From Xylogone sp. PMI_703 (taxonomy: Eukaryota; Ascomycota; Leotiomycetes): 64,000 bases of DNA. The position numbers and the translations under genes were made by a program. Position 1 is the first letter of the stretch. Each line of letters opens with the position of its first letter. Below, in pieces: positions 12,868-25,089 of this stretch. The notes under the pieces are model-generated. The model searched no databases and was not told the DNA's origin. It worked only from the letters and a program-made list of their open reading frames with translations. Location: the NCBI GenBank assembly GCA_021399445.1, contig JAJTUQ010000004.1, forward strand, positions 1,364,001 to 1,428,000. The letters run 5' to 3'.

Positions 12868-14595
12868 TCATTCCAGTATTCTCTTCACCCTGGCTCGCAC
12901 TCCATTAGCTCCAGGTTTCACCTGAGGCAAGAAGAAATCCGCTTCTATTTTAACTGAACTCTCATCAGTCTCCCACAACTCCAAATCAAACCTCCTGAAA
13001 ACCATCGAGAGCGTCAGATATAGCTCTGCATATGCCAAGTTCATTCCTGCGCATTGCCGTGTCCCCCGCGAGAACGCAATATTATATTTCTTCAGACTCT
13101 TATTGAAGGAACCATCCTTTTCAATCCACCGATCTGGGAGGAACTTGTAGCTGTTGGGAAACACGCTTTCGTTATGGTGCATATGGATCGGATCCATTCC
13201 AACCGCGTATCCTGGAGGGATTATGTAGTTCTTATATTGAAGAGGGAGCTTAGGCGAAACACGCGGTGATCTCTGTGTCACACCGTACGATAGTCGTAAA
13301 CCTAATGGTTCTCGTCAGTTTGAGCTCTGTTCCGTAAGTACACTTGAACACTTACCTTCTTGTATCACAGCGCTCAAGTATGGCAGAGTTTCGAGTTCAG
13401 CTAAACCCAAGGTTGTTTGCGCGTTTGGCATTGCTTGAATAAGCTCCTTCCGAAGTTTGTCGTGAATACCCTTGTCGCTCAGAATATAAAAGCTTGCCAC
13501 GGATAGCGCAAATTTGACAGTGTCGGTACCTGCACCAACAATTACAATGGCTTCGTCTTTCAATCTTTTCAAAGTAAGCTCCTGTGGAGGAAGGTCTGAT
13601 TCGAGAAGTTCATTGAAGATAGTCTTATGAGCAGGTTGTTCGGCCTTCTTCTCTTTGCCATCCAGGATAAGTCGAATTTGATTTTCTAACCCCTATCACT
13701 TGAGTTAGCATTGTAATTTGGCTATTGTGATTTAGAAGTGGACTAACGGTCTGGAAATGTAATATATGAGCGATCCCAGGCTGTAATGCCCTCTGCAGCC
13801 ATTCGGGCCACGCATTCATAAAGGTCAGCAGAAATGGGAAGTGGGTCACCACATGAACCTGGCCTATTTGCTGCTCTCGGACCTTTGCAATTTCGGGTGA
13901 CAGACTGGGGCTGTCCAATTCATTGGCGCACTTTCCAAAAGAATACTCCGTGATCACATCAAATGTAAGACATCCAAAAGCACTCGTGAGTGGAAAGACG
14001 GTATTATTGTCGTACGCCTCTTCCATTCTCGAGCAGAGCTTCTCACATCTGGAAAGTATGTAGGGCCAGAGCAGGGATATTTGTCGCTTCGAGAAGAAAG
14101 GGTTAACTGCGATGCGTCGAAGTCGATGGAGATCATGAGGCGCGGTGGTTTGTATAGACCCAGGGCTGTTCCATCTGTGACTGAAATGCTCTAGCTTGTC
14201 CAGTCGAAGGTTATTGGAATAAATTGTCTCGTAGTATTCTGGGTCATCGATATGTAGCTCAGTGGGATTGATACGAATGATGGGGCCTACCGGATATCAG
14301 CCTTTACAACTTGGGAAAAAGAATGCAGCAAGACACAGGAGAACTAGTTACCGTATTTTTTGTGTAAACTTTGGAGATGAAACGTAAATTGCCCTCCTTT
14401 TACCACGTCATAGTAGAATTCGTACCATGAGGTTAAAGCCGCAAGCTTGGGTCCTGGGAACTTGGCGAGAGGGCTGAAGTATAAACGATATATACAAACC
14501 CCGCCCACCCAAAGAATAATGGGGATAAAAAGATTCAGCAACAAGGACTTCACAAAATAACTATTATATTCAACCATTCTGGCGGTAATTCGCAT
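12868..14595 (-). CDS. Cytochrome P450 monooxygenase
   Basis: Exons on the minus strand are 14595-14352, 14286-13748, 13692-13356 and 13301-12868; they join in frame to 517 aa, a usual P450 length. A second in-frame ATG at 14577 is an equally good start. An N-terminal membrane anchor (about residues 15-35) is followed by the proline hinge FPGPK. The I-helix shows AGTDT (315-319), the K-helix the ExxR pair E373 and R376, then FLPDRW, and the haem loop [10 protein letters not shown] with axial Cys457. All catalytic landmarks are therefore present. The enzyme should sit in the ER membrane and use O2 with electrons from P450 reductase; the substrate cannot be read from sequence. It resembles microsomal P450s of fungal secondary metabolism. 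A Zn2Cys6 regulator lies upstream on the same strand. Confidence 0.92.
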
Positions 14596-15477
14596 CCGAT
14601 ATAGTTGGAATCGGGTATTGGAGTAAGGAACCAATTTGTCCTTAGAGAAGGATGTCGATTTGAGTTATGAAGGAGGGGTAAGCTGAACATTTATTCTAGG
14701 GCCCAGAGAGAGCTTAGATATATTACATAAGTCAAAGATAATCGTTACTATGTCAATCTTCTTGCAAGGAAGGAGCTGAACGTTAGCTATGTATCCAGAC
14801 CAGCCAGGCCAGGGTTTGTGATAGAGCCACCCCCGGGTGTCGGGTTGGACCTAACGAACTATACCGAGTTTGGATGCATTGCGAAGGCAATCTGGCTCGC
14901 GATGAACTCCTTCCATAGCTTAATGAAGATCCGTCAGCTGCTTACGCCCAAAAGCTGATCTGGTACCGGCATAAATCTCGTTCTTTGCTATTTCGAAAGT
15001 TTCGTATCCAAACATATTCCAAAAGTGAGCTGGCGTTGCAACACAACCTCTTTTCAAGAGTTGGGACGTATTCGCCTGTGATCAACCACTGTAACCATTC
15101 ATCTACGGTGGGGCGAAGTACGATATATGGCAGTCAGCTTTCCTTCTCCACACCATTGCCACATCGTCTTTGACATATTCAATATGCTGGCAGTATACTA
15201 TTCTTACGGCAGTGGCTGGGCTTGTGAACCAGCTTGCAACTGGGATGACACCAACTCTAGAGATAGAACGTGCATTTTGCGAGGTTTCCTTACGAGCATC
15301 ATCCGTAGGAAGCTTCTGTGATGGAGATGGAAGAAAGGGCAAGCAGTACTTTGAATGCGTAAGTAAAAGTTAATGAATCAGTTGGAACAGATGTTGAATT
15401 GCAGAACAAATGTTAAGTTGCTACATACAATATAACAAAATAAGATATTACATATGTTATGAAAATAACCCTTCTAA
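14596..15477. other. Intergenic region between P450 and Zn2Cys6 gene
   Basis: It holds the promoter of the P450 gene and the 3' flank of the Zn2Cys6 gene. Small open frames on both strands look like noise. I see no repeat or RNA gene. Confidence 0.5.
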
Positions 15478-17136
15478 CTAATCTTTAGTCGCTTTGCCCA
15501 TCCATGGCAATTGTATACTCCCACCAGTCAATAATGCTCCGACAAACGCCATTTGATTAACGTCAAAAGTGATTCCCAAAGAGGAAAACAACTCTACCAG
15601 AGCATCCTTTATCCATACCCTTGTCGACTCGGGTTCGATAACGGCTGCGACTACCTGCAATGCAAAGGTCACGTAGAGGGCACCAAAGGGCGCCACAGTA
15701 CGAAGGTAAGCAACGGACTGCATTATATTCACAGCAAACAGTTGCATTTCGTCCTCAAGTTCAATGAGATGGGCAGAATCTGGCTCATAGATATTGTAAA
15801 GTCGCTGAAGGAGCTTGTCCGCAATGATGGCTGATGCCCAGTAAAGTCCGTACCGCATCGCGATTTTGTGGTTGGAAAAGTGAAGCTCCTGTTGAAGAAA
15901 CGGGGGATTCCCAGTCCCAGGTCTATGCATTACAATTTTAGGATTATTGAAATCAGACACAATCTTATTCGAGTTCTTCTGGAGCTCTGCTCGAAAAGCT
16001 TGAACACGAGCTTCCAAGGATGGAAACAACAAAAGCGAGTAATCTGAACTCGGATTGGCAAGCAGCGTCCTCGTTTCGCGCACCAGTGGTGATAGGGTAG
16101 ACAGCCTAGTCACGATGTCGAATGATATCAAGTCCAGATGAGATTTCTGCTCCATACATCGTTTCTTAACGGGTTCCCACTCTGGGGATGTCAGATAGCA
16201 GTCCTGCCCGGTGAATAAAGAGCTCATGACAATAGCGCCGTAGTGGCTGGTAAAAAGCGAAATATCAAAGTCGGAGACAATCCGCTCCGGGCCCCACGCT
16301 CGAATAATTGCGCTCACGCCACCAGCATGCGCGATCCAGGCTCTAGCTGTCTCATATTTGAATAATTCGTATGATGAAAGTACCATTGCTGCGCAGACCA
16401 GCTCAGCAGCCTGAATGTTAGGATCTTTGCCGACATTTTCTATATCTCTTCGGAGCAAAGATAGAGCATAGACGTAGCTATTAAGACCGCCAGTTTGGCT
16501 TCGAGGCGCCCGCCGAAGGAGTTTATCGTGCCCGCGTAGTAAGCACTGCACAGCTGCGTCAAGAGCTTCATTATGGCCGATTCGTTGGCTGAGTAGAGGC
16601 ATGTAAAATCCAAGCTGTTTTAAGTCGAGTCCTACGCTACCAACGCTGGTTAATCTGGAACTTATTTCCTGTGCTAGCATGGATGATTGACTGGAGGCCG
16701 GTCGGCGAGGAATTGAAATCATAATCGTGCTTGGGATATCCGGGTCTGATTCATTCTGCTGCTGTTGATCAAAACCAGTGTTGTTTTGGATTTGCATGTC
16801 ATAGAACGAGCCGATGGAATCATTAGTATTTCCCACAGCCATTTTTAGAGCTTTCCTACCACCTTGGGCAGGGCCTTTTTTCAAGTTTGTGATGTTTTTG
16901 TGGCGCGTTGGCAGGTCTTGCTTCTCCAAAACCATCGGTTTCATGAAGGGCGAGAGAGGTCCGGAACACTGACGTTTGCCCTTTTGACAATTCATGCATA
17001 TTGGCTTCTGCAAGTCACACTGTGTATTCCAATTAGAGAGCATGCCCCATCTCAGCTGTGGTGGCACGATTCAGTAACGTACCCTGACCTTGCGAGCTTT
17101 GCACGTTGTGCACCCGAGACTGACGTTGCCAACCAT
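15478..17136 (-). CDS. Zn2Cys6 transcription factor
   Basis: Exon 1 (17136-17083, 18 codons) and exon 2 (17019-15478) join in phase 0 to 531 aa. The intron splits the zinc cluster between Arg18 and Cys19. After splicing the cysteines stand at residues 9, 12, 19, 26, 29 and 36, the C-x2-C-x6-C-x6-C-x2-C-x6-C pattern of Gal4-type binuclear zinc clusters. A basic linker follows, and the rest is the helical regulatory region typical of the shorter fungal regulators (about 500 residues). Such proteins bind CGG triplets and control pathway genes. The P450 gene 880 bp downstream on the same strand is a natural candidate target. A cluster of CGGCCG palindromes lies 2.8 kb upstream at 19900-20646; a link is only a suggestion. 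Confidence 0.9.
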
Positions 17137-18095
17137 TTTGCCTCTTAGAAATAATTGCTCTTAATGGCAATTATGCGACCTAATAGAGCAGCACTGTAGC
17201 TGTGGCTGATGTCTAGCGTTTACTCAGCTCCAAAACGCCTAAGCCACCGTATCACGCGCAGCCGCCTGTACTAATCACTGTGTTTTGAGATCTTACCTCA
17301 GTGTCCTGCAGTATCCGCTCAACGTAAGCAAGCACTCAACACTTCTTCAACGAAGAACTCTGGCGATGCCACGAGTGCAGCTTTTACTTAGCTGTGATAC
17401 TTATATTGAAGAAATATATAGGGTTTAATAGCAGGGGATACTGTAGATATACCCCACCTTTCTCAGCTCGTATTGCGTGACATAAGCGTAGCAAATAAAC
17501 TAATTTTATTGGCATATGCTTAAATTGGTCCTGGTTTAAGGTTGTATTATGAAACAGGGCAATACGCTAAAGATAGAGGCCCTTAAGATAGTAGAATTTA
17601 AGCACCATTGACCAATTGACCGCCATGTGGAACGAATCCCATATAGATTGGGCTTATATTTACTTGATGGTCAATCTCTATTCAGCCGACAAAATTAGAA
17701 TGCCATTAATTTAGGTTGAGAATCTAATTATAAGCAATTTACGACGTGCATTCCAAGGATAATTGCATCATTTTACTCGTATCAATCTATTGTCTAGCAT
17801 CAGAACGGAGGTTCTACCGTTTTGGACATCCATTACAAGTTTGGCTGTAGTACAAAAATAGGGCTAATGGAACTTCGCAGATGTTCGCCGTATCTCTCGC
17901 CGAAAGAATAGCCTATCATGTCGTCGTGTATCACTCCAATAATTCGTATCGATTCTAATAGAAGACGGAACGAACCACCGCCACTTCGAAGGGGCTGTAC
18001 AAACATGTGGTTTGGTGACGAAATCAGGGCAACTCTTTGTGACGACCTGTTAAAGCTGCGGCAAAGCCTGCACGCCAAGCTTAAAGAGCAAGCCC

Positions 18096-18117
18096 CCCTT
18101 TAGTATAACGGTGAGTG
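18096..18117 (+). other. tRNA-Asp-like 5' fragment (truncated)
   Basis: The string CCCCTTTAGTATAACGGTGA has the layout of the 5' arm and A-box region of a fungal tRNA-Asp (acceptor strand, then TTAGTATAACGGTGAG). The following bases leave the tRNA pattern at once: there is no anticodon stem and no T-arm. I read it as a truncated tRNA or tRNA-derived element, not a working gene. Confidence 0.35.
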
Positions 18118-18310
18118 GGGGGTTGTTTATCCTTACACCGTTGCAAGCTTTCTTGGCAACCTCGGGCGCAACGGCGTTACGTTGGTTCACGAGTCGCTTG
18201 CCCTATCCGGCAAAAGGAACCGGGAAGGTCTGTCTTGTAGCCCTAAAATGGAGGCGACTGCAGTCACGAACGCTCCCTACAGGCTCAAGTCCTCAGTATT
18301 GGGACACCAG

Positions 18311-18358
18311 TTAAACAAGTATGCGACGGCCTACTTAAACAAGAATCCGACGGCCCGC
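18311..18358. repeat. 24-bp direct duplication
   Basis: A 24-bp unit beginning TTAAACAAG at 18311 recurs immediately at 18335 with a few changes, both copies carrying CGACGGCC. It is short and local and suggests slippage. Confidence 0.6.
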
Positions 18359-19899
18359 TGGGGGTGGCAGCGCTCGAGATTGATATGGGCGATGGTACGA
18401 TAACTCATATTGAACAATTGATACGGAAATTGACGATATGATGCAGAACTTGGCATTATCGCACACGTGTAATGCTAATGGATTGATAGCAGATCTTGGT
18501 TATATCCACATTTACTCTATCTATCATTTGCGACTCTGAACAATACGTTGTAAGTAGTAGATATAAGATCCAGGTGATTGAGAGGGTTTGATGCATTTAC
18601 AAACCTTGGAGCATGCACCATGTGGACCAAGTCTGTCCCGGGGCGGATTGAACAGCTTCCGCGGATGTCATAGTTATCTTTACTAACTGATACACACCAA
18701 GTGTGATTACAAAAGGTTGATATCTCATGGAATGACTATGACTTGGGTTGATTGTACAAAGATATTGTAATATATGCGCCTAGGTTATTTCAAGTTTATG
18801 TACAGTACAATTTTCTTGTAAATACAAACTATCGCAGCAGCAAGGTCACCGTTTGCCAGTTGGACATGCCTGAGCTAAACAGTCAGCGCGTTACAGCACA
18901 GCTAACAATTATAGATCCAAGAACACGTCATAACAACAACTGCGTGATTTTGAGATAGTCTTACTTCAGCCACGCCCCTTATCATGAGAATTGGACAAAT
19001 AATAGTGACTCCTCATGACTTTTATCAGAGAGGTTTGTAGTACATAGTGCGAGAAGGCTGGGTATGGCTCTGGAACTATTTCTCTACAGCTGTGCTCAAA
19101 TACAATACAAATTGATCGCTAAGCCACTCAATCTTCTGTGCGAGCCTTCCCATATATAGCTGTAGGCCTCTGTAATTCTACTGTCGCTTAGCTATAGTCT
19201 TTCGCCTACATACTTCTCTGACAGCCTAGATCTCTTAGAGCTGAGTTAGGACATGCTTATCTGCTACTAGTTACTGCAGAATCATAATCAAACGTGATAA
19301 AGTAATAAGGTAATATCCTTCTGTTTAATGGTGTCGAGTGTTTGTCTAGTCACTCTTATGCCTCAGCTGACAAATTCGTGTCAGAACATAGCATCACATA
19401 TCCGCCGCCCATACCGTCACCACAGCATATGTTCTGATTGAATATATATATATATATGAACGTCTTACATACCACCTTCTATTCACTCTAAGATCAAGAC
19501 TTCACAATTTTTATGATATTGTCTCATCCACTACACATGATAATTGTCACCATAATGTTGCGAAACCTATGTCAAGGCATAGTGAAGGAATGTTGGATAG
19601 GTGGCAAATAGAATCTTTAGCAGAGCCAGCGATATATTAGTGTATTCAGTATAACATCGAATGCGATCTGATCTGGGAAACTCAAGATATAGAAGAAAGT
19701 CCGGACCTTTCTCGCCGTAGCACTCTCACCAGCTGTCTGTATGGTTGCTAAGAGTCTTTGTCGATCTAGCTCTGAGACCTACACTAGGAGCATCCAATGT
19801 TACTTGTAGAATGAACGAGTTCTGGTCTGTAGGTCTGAATGAATGTTAAGTTTCTTATATCTAAAATTTGTAATAAGAAGCTAATTGAGGTTCTAGTAG

Positions 19900-20646
19900 C
19901 GGCCGTTTATTTCCGTAGATCTCCTTTCCATCGGCCCTTGTGCTTAGCCACTGCGCGGGTTCCGGCCGTTGAGCCTAGTGGGCCCATTAACTACTAACCA
20001 GCCGGCCGGGCCAGAGTCATTGTCTCCACTCTGCATCTTCGGCCGGCCGATTACATTATCATTAGCTACGTCTGCCAGACTGTCACCCAAGCTCGCTGGC
20101 CATCTCTTGAAAGTTCAAACCACATATTTCAATTAGTTGTTGATAGACTTTGTTCTATAACATGATAGTGTGCGCAAATCAAAATAGGAACTGAACTATG
20201 TCTGGAACACAACATCTAAGTAAACTATACCACGGCGTTGTGGAAGTTGTGACATATACTGGGTGTTCGGACTTCTTCTTTCTTATCACCCGTGATTTAC
20301 AGATTTAAGTTACCACTACTATTGATCCTTTTACCACCCGGCCGGATCATGGAATTTTTAGTGCAGCGAGCCCCTACCGTAGCCCCAACTGTGTTGTAGA
20401 ATCGCCGGATATAACGCAAGACTCCACAAAAAAGATCTATTAAACCCGTAACAATATAAAAATAAACGGCACTATCCTTTTAGTAATTTACATATGAGTA
20501 ATATAATACAAGACAGAAATTATCACAATGAGTATATCTACTCTAGACCAACTCTTCACCAGATCTGACCGGAAGGTCGAAGAGCGTAGGAAAGGAGTGG
20601 ACAATCCGGCCGCGTAGCTGATGTGTCAGCATGGCTCAATCGGCCG
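19900..20646. repeat. Cluster of CGGCCG palindromes
   Basis: CGGCCG occurs at 19900, 19963, 20003, 20040, 20044, 20339, 20607 and 20641. Several are extended to CCGGCCGG, and one forms the 12-bp palindrome TCGGCCGGCCGA at 20039-20050. The rest of the window shows such sites only about once in several kilobases. CGGCCG is two inverted CGG triplets without spacer, which is the shape of Zn2Cys6 sites, but it could equally be a remnant of a GC-rich repeat. Confidence 0.55.
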
Positions 20647-21453
20647 GAAAATGCATGCAAATGATTATATTGATATCCTTGCTAGTGCATCTTACTTTCA
20701 CATTAGAAGCCAGGGATACCACTCGCGGCAGTTGCTCGACGCTCATTACGATGCATTTCCTACATGCTCTTACTCTTACGCTGCTCCCACCCTAAGAGGC
20801 GGACGCGCCACCACGTATTGAGCAACATGGATATACGCTTTCAGTCTCTCTTAAATTCATCCAAATTGAGTCATCGGACCAGTGAAGATGTGAAGGTGCC
20901 GAATCTCAATTTGAGAGGATGTCCGATTGACAGGAAAATAATATCTATTGGTCGATCCTACAATCCCATACGAGAAGCTTATGGCAAAAACCGCTGTTCC
21001 TTATTCTCCAATATAGCCACTTACTGTATTATTTCTCCGCAGTATTACATACTACGCTAGTTCTATAATATGTAAGAGCTCGTTCGGAGCGGACCTGGTC
21101 GTTTTTGCCCCATATCGTTCGCGGCTACGGAAGACGGCACATTTTAATAAGCTTTCTGCATCAAAGAAGCCGTACGAATTATTTATTACCGCCGCGCTGA
21201 GTAATATGCACTGGCAATTCTACAGGCCGCTGGTAACTCCGTCCAGAATAGTCCACTTTACGTGTAGTAAGACCGCTTTTCTCCGACCAAACTTCTAACG
21301 CCGATAGAGAGTTTTACACAAGGTTGCATCGTCATCAAGTTACCATCCTGAAGCGAAGCTTCATGTACTTATTGAAGAGAAAGTATAAATGGTCGGAAGA
21401 TCTCAGAACGTCTCACATGTTGACAGTCTATCATCATCCTCTGATCTATCGAA

Positions 21454-22539
21454 ATGAAGTTTTCTTCTCTCCTGCTCCTTGCTCCTCTTTCGGCGCTCGC
21501 AGCTCCAGCTCCCGCAGTAGACGAGCATGGCTTCAGCATTCTAGACTGTGATGTTCGTCTAGTTTACGAGTTTCCCATTGGAACATATGTCGAGAACCTT
21601 GCCGTTCGATCCAATGGCCAAGTCCTCATGTGCCCGCTGACTATACCAAGTCTGTTCATGATCGATCCGTTGGTAGGAGGCAAGCCAACCGTCGCTTATA
21701 CATTCCCCGACATTCTAGGGCTGGCTGGTATTGCGGAGTACAAACCTGACGTCTTTGCTGTCATTACTGGTGATTACAATTTCACCAGCGGCGATTTTGG
21801 TCCAGGAACGTGGAGCATTTGGAGTGTTGATCTCAATGGTGTCAGCATAGGCAAGGATGGAAATTTGATTGGAACACCATCCGTTCACAAAATTGCCAGT
21901 ATCCCGCAAGCTCTTTTCCTTAACGGTCTTTCATTACTCTCGGCTTCGGAGCAGACCCTCCTGGCTGGAGACGATCCAGCCGGGCTTATCTGGAAAGTCG
22001 ATATCAACAGTGGTACATTCGAAGTTATCATTCAAAATAATGAAACTGCCACTGTAGATACCCCCATCTTCGGCAATGCGGGAGTGGATGGCCTTCATCT
22101 GCGGGACAAGGCTCTATATTTCAGCAATGTTGGTGCAGGAGAGTTCTTCACCGCTCCAATCAACGAGGACGGGACTCTTGCCGGCCCAGTCACTACCATC
22201 GCACATGCTCCAGATGCCATTGACCTCTGGGATGACTTTACATTCGACCGGGATGGCAGAGTGTTCCTCACTACTGGAGGTGGCAACTCTGTAGAAATCA
22301 TCTCACCTGACGGAACTAAACAGAAGATTCTTGTGGGCAACATCAACTCTACGGCCATCGCTGAACCAACATCCGCAGCTTTTGGCAGACACCCTACTGA
22401 TCAGAATGTTCTCTATGTTACCACAGCAGGAGGACTTGTTACCCCGGTGAATGGTGACATCACAATTGGCGGGCAGCTAGTAGCAGTCACCACTCCTTTC
22501 AAAGGAGTACAGGACCGGATCGCACTGGTCGGCTATTAA
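21454..22539 (+). CDS. Secreted SMP-30/NHL-like beta-propeller protein
   Basis: A single exon encodes 361 aa from a clean ATG. Residues 1-17 form a signal peptide (MKFSSLLLLAPLSALAA), so the product enters the secretory pathway and is probably extracellular. The mature part shows repeated blade-like units with NGQVLM, GLAGIAEY, DGLHLRDKALYFSN and FDRDGRVFLTTGG, the style of six-bladed beta-propellers related to SMP-30/gluconolactonase and NHL proteins. Proteins of that fold include lactonases and calcium-dependent esterases; I cannot place the metal ligands with certainty, so no reaction is given. An N-glycosylation-type sequon (NFTS) is visible. The gene lies at the left end of the transporter- and enzyme-rich region and points toward the DHA2 transporter on the same strand. 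Confidence 0.8.
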   Translation: MKFSSLLLLAPLSALAAPAPAVDEHGFSILDCDVRLVYEFPIGTYVENLAVRSNGQVLMCPLTIPSLFMIDPLVGGKPTVAYTFPDILGLAGIAEYKPDVFAVITGDYNFTSGDFGPGTWSIWSVDLNGVSIGKDGNLIGTPSVHKIASIPQALFLNGLSLLSASEQTLLAGDDPAGLIWKVDINSGTFEVIIQNNETATVDTPIFGNAGVDGLHLRDKALYFSNVGAGEFFTAPINEDGTLAGPVTTIAHAPDAIDLWDDFTFDRDGRVFLTTGGGNSVEIISPDGTKQKILVGNINSTAIAEPTSAAFGRHPTDQNVLYVTTAGGLVTPVNGDITIGGQLVAVTTPFKGVQDRIALVGY

Positions 22540-23279
22540 ATATATGCGTGATTATAGAAATCTAAGAAACCCCCAGATGGCGTCTATATATCGAATATAA
22601 GTTGAACCGTATGTTGTGCAGATTCCAAGCTGAGATATAGGAAATATTCTTCAATGTAAATATTATCGAGCAAACTTAGAGTAGATCATAAGTGCATAAC
22701 TGATTTCAATCACATACCGGCATGTGTGTGATAATCTGGAAGATATGTGATCCGATGCTAATTCAGATGTGTGCGTTCTCGTTAAACGTAAGTGAGACCA
22801 GAAATCTGGTATGGTTTCCCGCAAGTGATAAGATGGCCATTCAGTAGGGATTCCAGCGAAAAGAACAGAGATAGCTCTTAGGCTACCTTGCTGCACCGGC
22901 TGAACGTCTTTACGTCAAAACTAGTCAGTTCTATGAGATGTCATGAAGAATTGCGGCCGTAACCAAACCTTAAGAGCTTATCTCCGTATGAGTGTGATGT
23001 AAGCGGTAAGAGTAGCTTCGGTCCCGAACTTGACGCCGAACTCGATCCCGGTGAGCTCATTTCGTGGTCCGTGGCCTGAAATATCAGGAAACATTCGGTC
23101 CCGCGACGGAACTCCGAGTTTTCTAAGACACAACTCTATCGCCTTATATTAGATACTCAGGCTCTGAATCCATTTTCTTCACTTTCATCTTCATATTTTT
23201 ATAATATTCGTGTTAATATATTGCAAGCATTATTAACCTCGCTTTTTCGTCATACCTGTATAAGATTAACCGTCCTATC
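22540..23279. other. Intergenic region
   Basis: It holds the 3' end of the beta-propeller gene and the promoter of the DHA2 transporter. The last 150 bp are AT-rich with a TATATT-like stretch. Nothing else is seen. Confidence 0.5.
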
Positions 23280-25089
23280 ATGACTCCACCGAATGTCGAC
23301 GAGAATTCCGCTTCCACTCCTGAACAGAAACATTCTTCTTCTCCCATAGACGTAGAAAAGTCTTCTGTAAATAATATTTCAACAATGACTGGAGCTACTC
23401 ATATTGTTGGAAAATCACAGCTGTCGGAAGATGATACTACAATGAAGCATGATACTGAGTACCCCCCTTTTCGATCAGTTCTCTCGATTACGGTGGCACT
23501 TTACCTGGCTGTTTTGCTCATCGCTCTTGTAAGTGGTCTAATTTTCGGTTTCCTTCATCTACAATTACTAACATTTCTAGGACCGCACAGTTATTGCAAC
23601 AGCGATACCCCGAATCACGGACGCCTTTAACTCCCTCGACGATGTTGGCTGGTATGGAAGCGCTTACAATCTAACTATCTGCTCTGTCCAACTCCTTTTC
23701 GGCCGCTCCTATAAATTCTACTCGCCAAAATGGGTATTTCTAGCAGCAATTATACTCTTTGAGGTGGGATCAGCCATCTGTGGAGCTGCCCCTAACTCTG
23801 CCGCATTTATAGTTGGTCGTGCTACTGCTGGGCTTGGAGCTGGAGGCATATTCTCAGGTGCCATCGTTATCATAGTATACACCACTCCTCTCCAGAAGCG
23901 TCCAATGTACACAGGATTCCTAGGTGCAGTCTTTGGTGTCGCATCAGTTGCAGCACCTTTACTAGGAGGGGCATTTACGGACAAAGTCTCTTGGCGCTGG
24001 TGCTTCTACATCAACCTTCCAATTGGTGGCTTGGCTATTGCAATAATAGTCTTTGTTCTTCAGCTACCAAATCCATCCAGCGACAAGCACACTGTACGGC
24101 AGCGAATAGAGCAGTTTGATCCTCATGGTACCATTTGCTTTCTTCCGGGCATGGTATGCCTCATACTGGCTCTGCAGTGGGGCGGAACGACCTATGCGTG
24201 GAGTAGTGGCAGAATTATCGCTCTTCTTATCATTGCTGGTGTATTACTGTTGGCTTTCATTGGGGTACAAGTCTGGAAAAAGGAGGATTGCACCGTACCA
24301 CCGCGAATTTTCACGCAACGAAGCATCTTTTCGGGCTTCCTGTTCGCAATGTGTCTCAACGCAGCACTAATCACTTTCATCTACTACATTGCGATCTGGT
24401 TCCAAGCCGTCAAAGGTGCATCTGCGGTCAAATCGGGAATCATGAACCTGCCAATGGTGCTTGGTCTTGTACTGGCCAGTATTATGTCAGGCGCCGGCGT
24501 CTCAGCCGTTGGCTATTATACCCCTGCAATGATCATCTCTTCCGTTCTTATGGCCACTGGGGCTGGTCTCATGACAACATTTGATACCAGTACTGGGCAT
24601 AGCAAGTGGATAAGTTATCAAGTGATTTTCGGCTTGGGGCTTGGTGCGGGTATGCAACAACCGGGAACTGCTGCCCAGGTTGTGCTAAATCACAAAGATA
24701 TCTCAACCGGCATTTCACTTATGTTTTTTGCACAATACTTTGGCAGTGCTCTCTTTGTGGCTATTGCTAATACCATATTTACCAATAAGCTCCAAAATGG
24801 GCTTGCTGGAATTCCTGGCCTAGATACCAAAACTATTATGGAGGTTGGAGCAACTGCGGTTCGCAGCGTCGTTGGCCCTGACCAATTACCAGCTGTTTTG
24901 AAGGCATACAACAACGCAGTGGTTGCGACTTTCTACCTCGGATTAGTTATGGTTGGTCTGTCTATTATGGGAGCTCTAGGCATGGAATGGAGAAGTGTGA
25001 AAACTAAGAAGGCAGCACAGAGGAAGACCGAAGATGGAAATGGCAAGCCAAGTCAGACCTCGGTCACAGACAGTAATGTTAACGTTTAG
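23280..25089 (+). CDS. MFS transporter, DHA2 (14-helix drug:H+ antiporter) family
   Basis: Exon 1 (23280-23528) and exon 2 (23581-25089) are joined across a 52-bp intron in phase 0, giving 585 aa. A charged cytosolic N-terminus of about 70 residues precedes the first membrane helix. Motif D1-like sequence DRTVIATAIP follows helix 1, and the antiporter motif C appears as GAVFGVASVAAPLLGG, with SWRWCFYINLPIG after it, all hallmarks of DHA2. I count about 14 hydrophobic segments. Family members sit in the plasma or vacuolar membrane and expel toxins, drugs or the cell's own metabolites in exchange for protons. The gene follows the secreted propeller gene on the same strand by 740 bp. No defect is seen, unlike the second DHA2 gene near 33 kb. 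Confidence 0.92.

Larger units (their letters stand above)
17137..21453. other. Gene-poor, AT-rich 4.3-kb interval
   Basis: No gene can be supported. Open frames at 17918-18103 and 20764-21060 start with ATG but match nothing and lack context. The interval holds a tRNA-Asp-like fragment near 18096, a 24-bp duplication at 18311-18358, a TA run at 19442-19458 and a GC-rich island with eight CGGCCG palindromes at 19900-20646. The last few hundred bases are the promoter of the secreted protein gene at 21454. Confidence 0.5.

Noticed and set aside
17918..18103. 61-codon open frame
   Set aside because: It begins with ATG and looks protein-like, but has no recognisable motif, no splice partner and an equally long frame on the other strand.
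19900..20471. Possible miniature transposon bounded by GGCCGTTTATTT and its inverted copy near 20460
   Set aside because: Only about 11 bp match, with no longer terminal repeat and no target duplication.
20764..21060. 98-codon open frame
   Set aside because: No family resemblance and it lies in low-complexity AT-rich DNA; not enough to call a gene.
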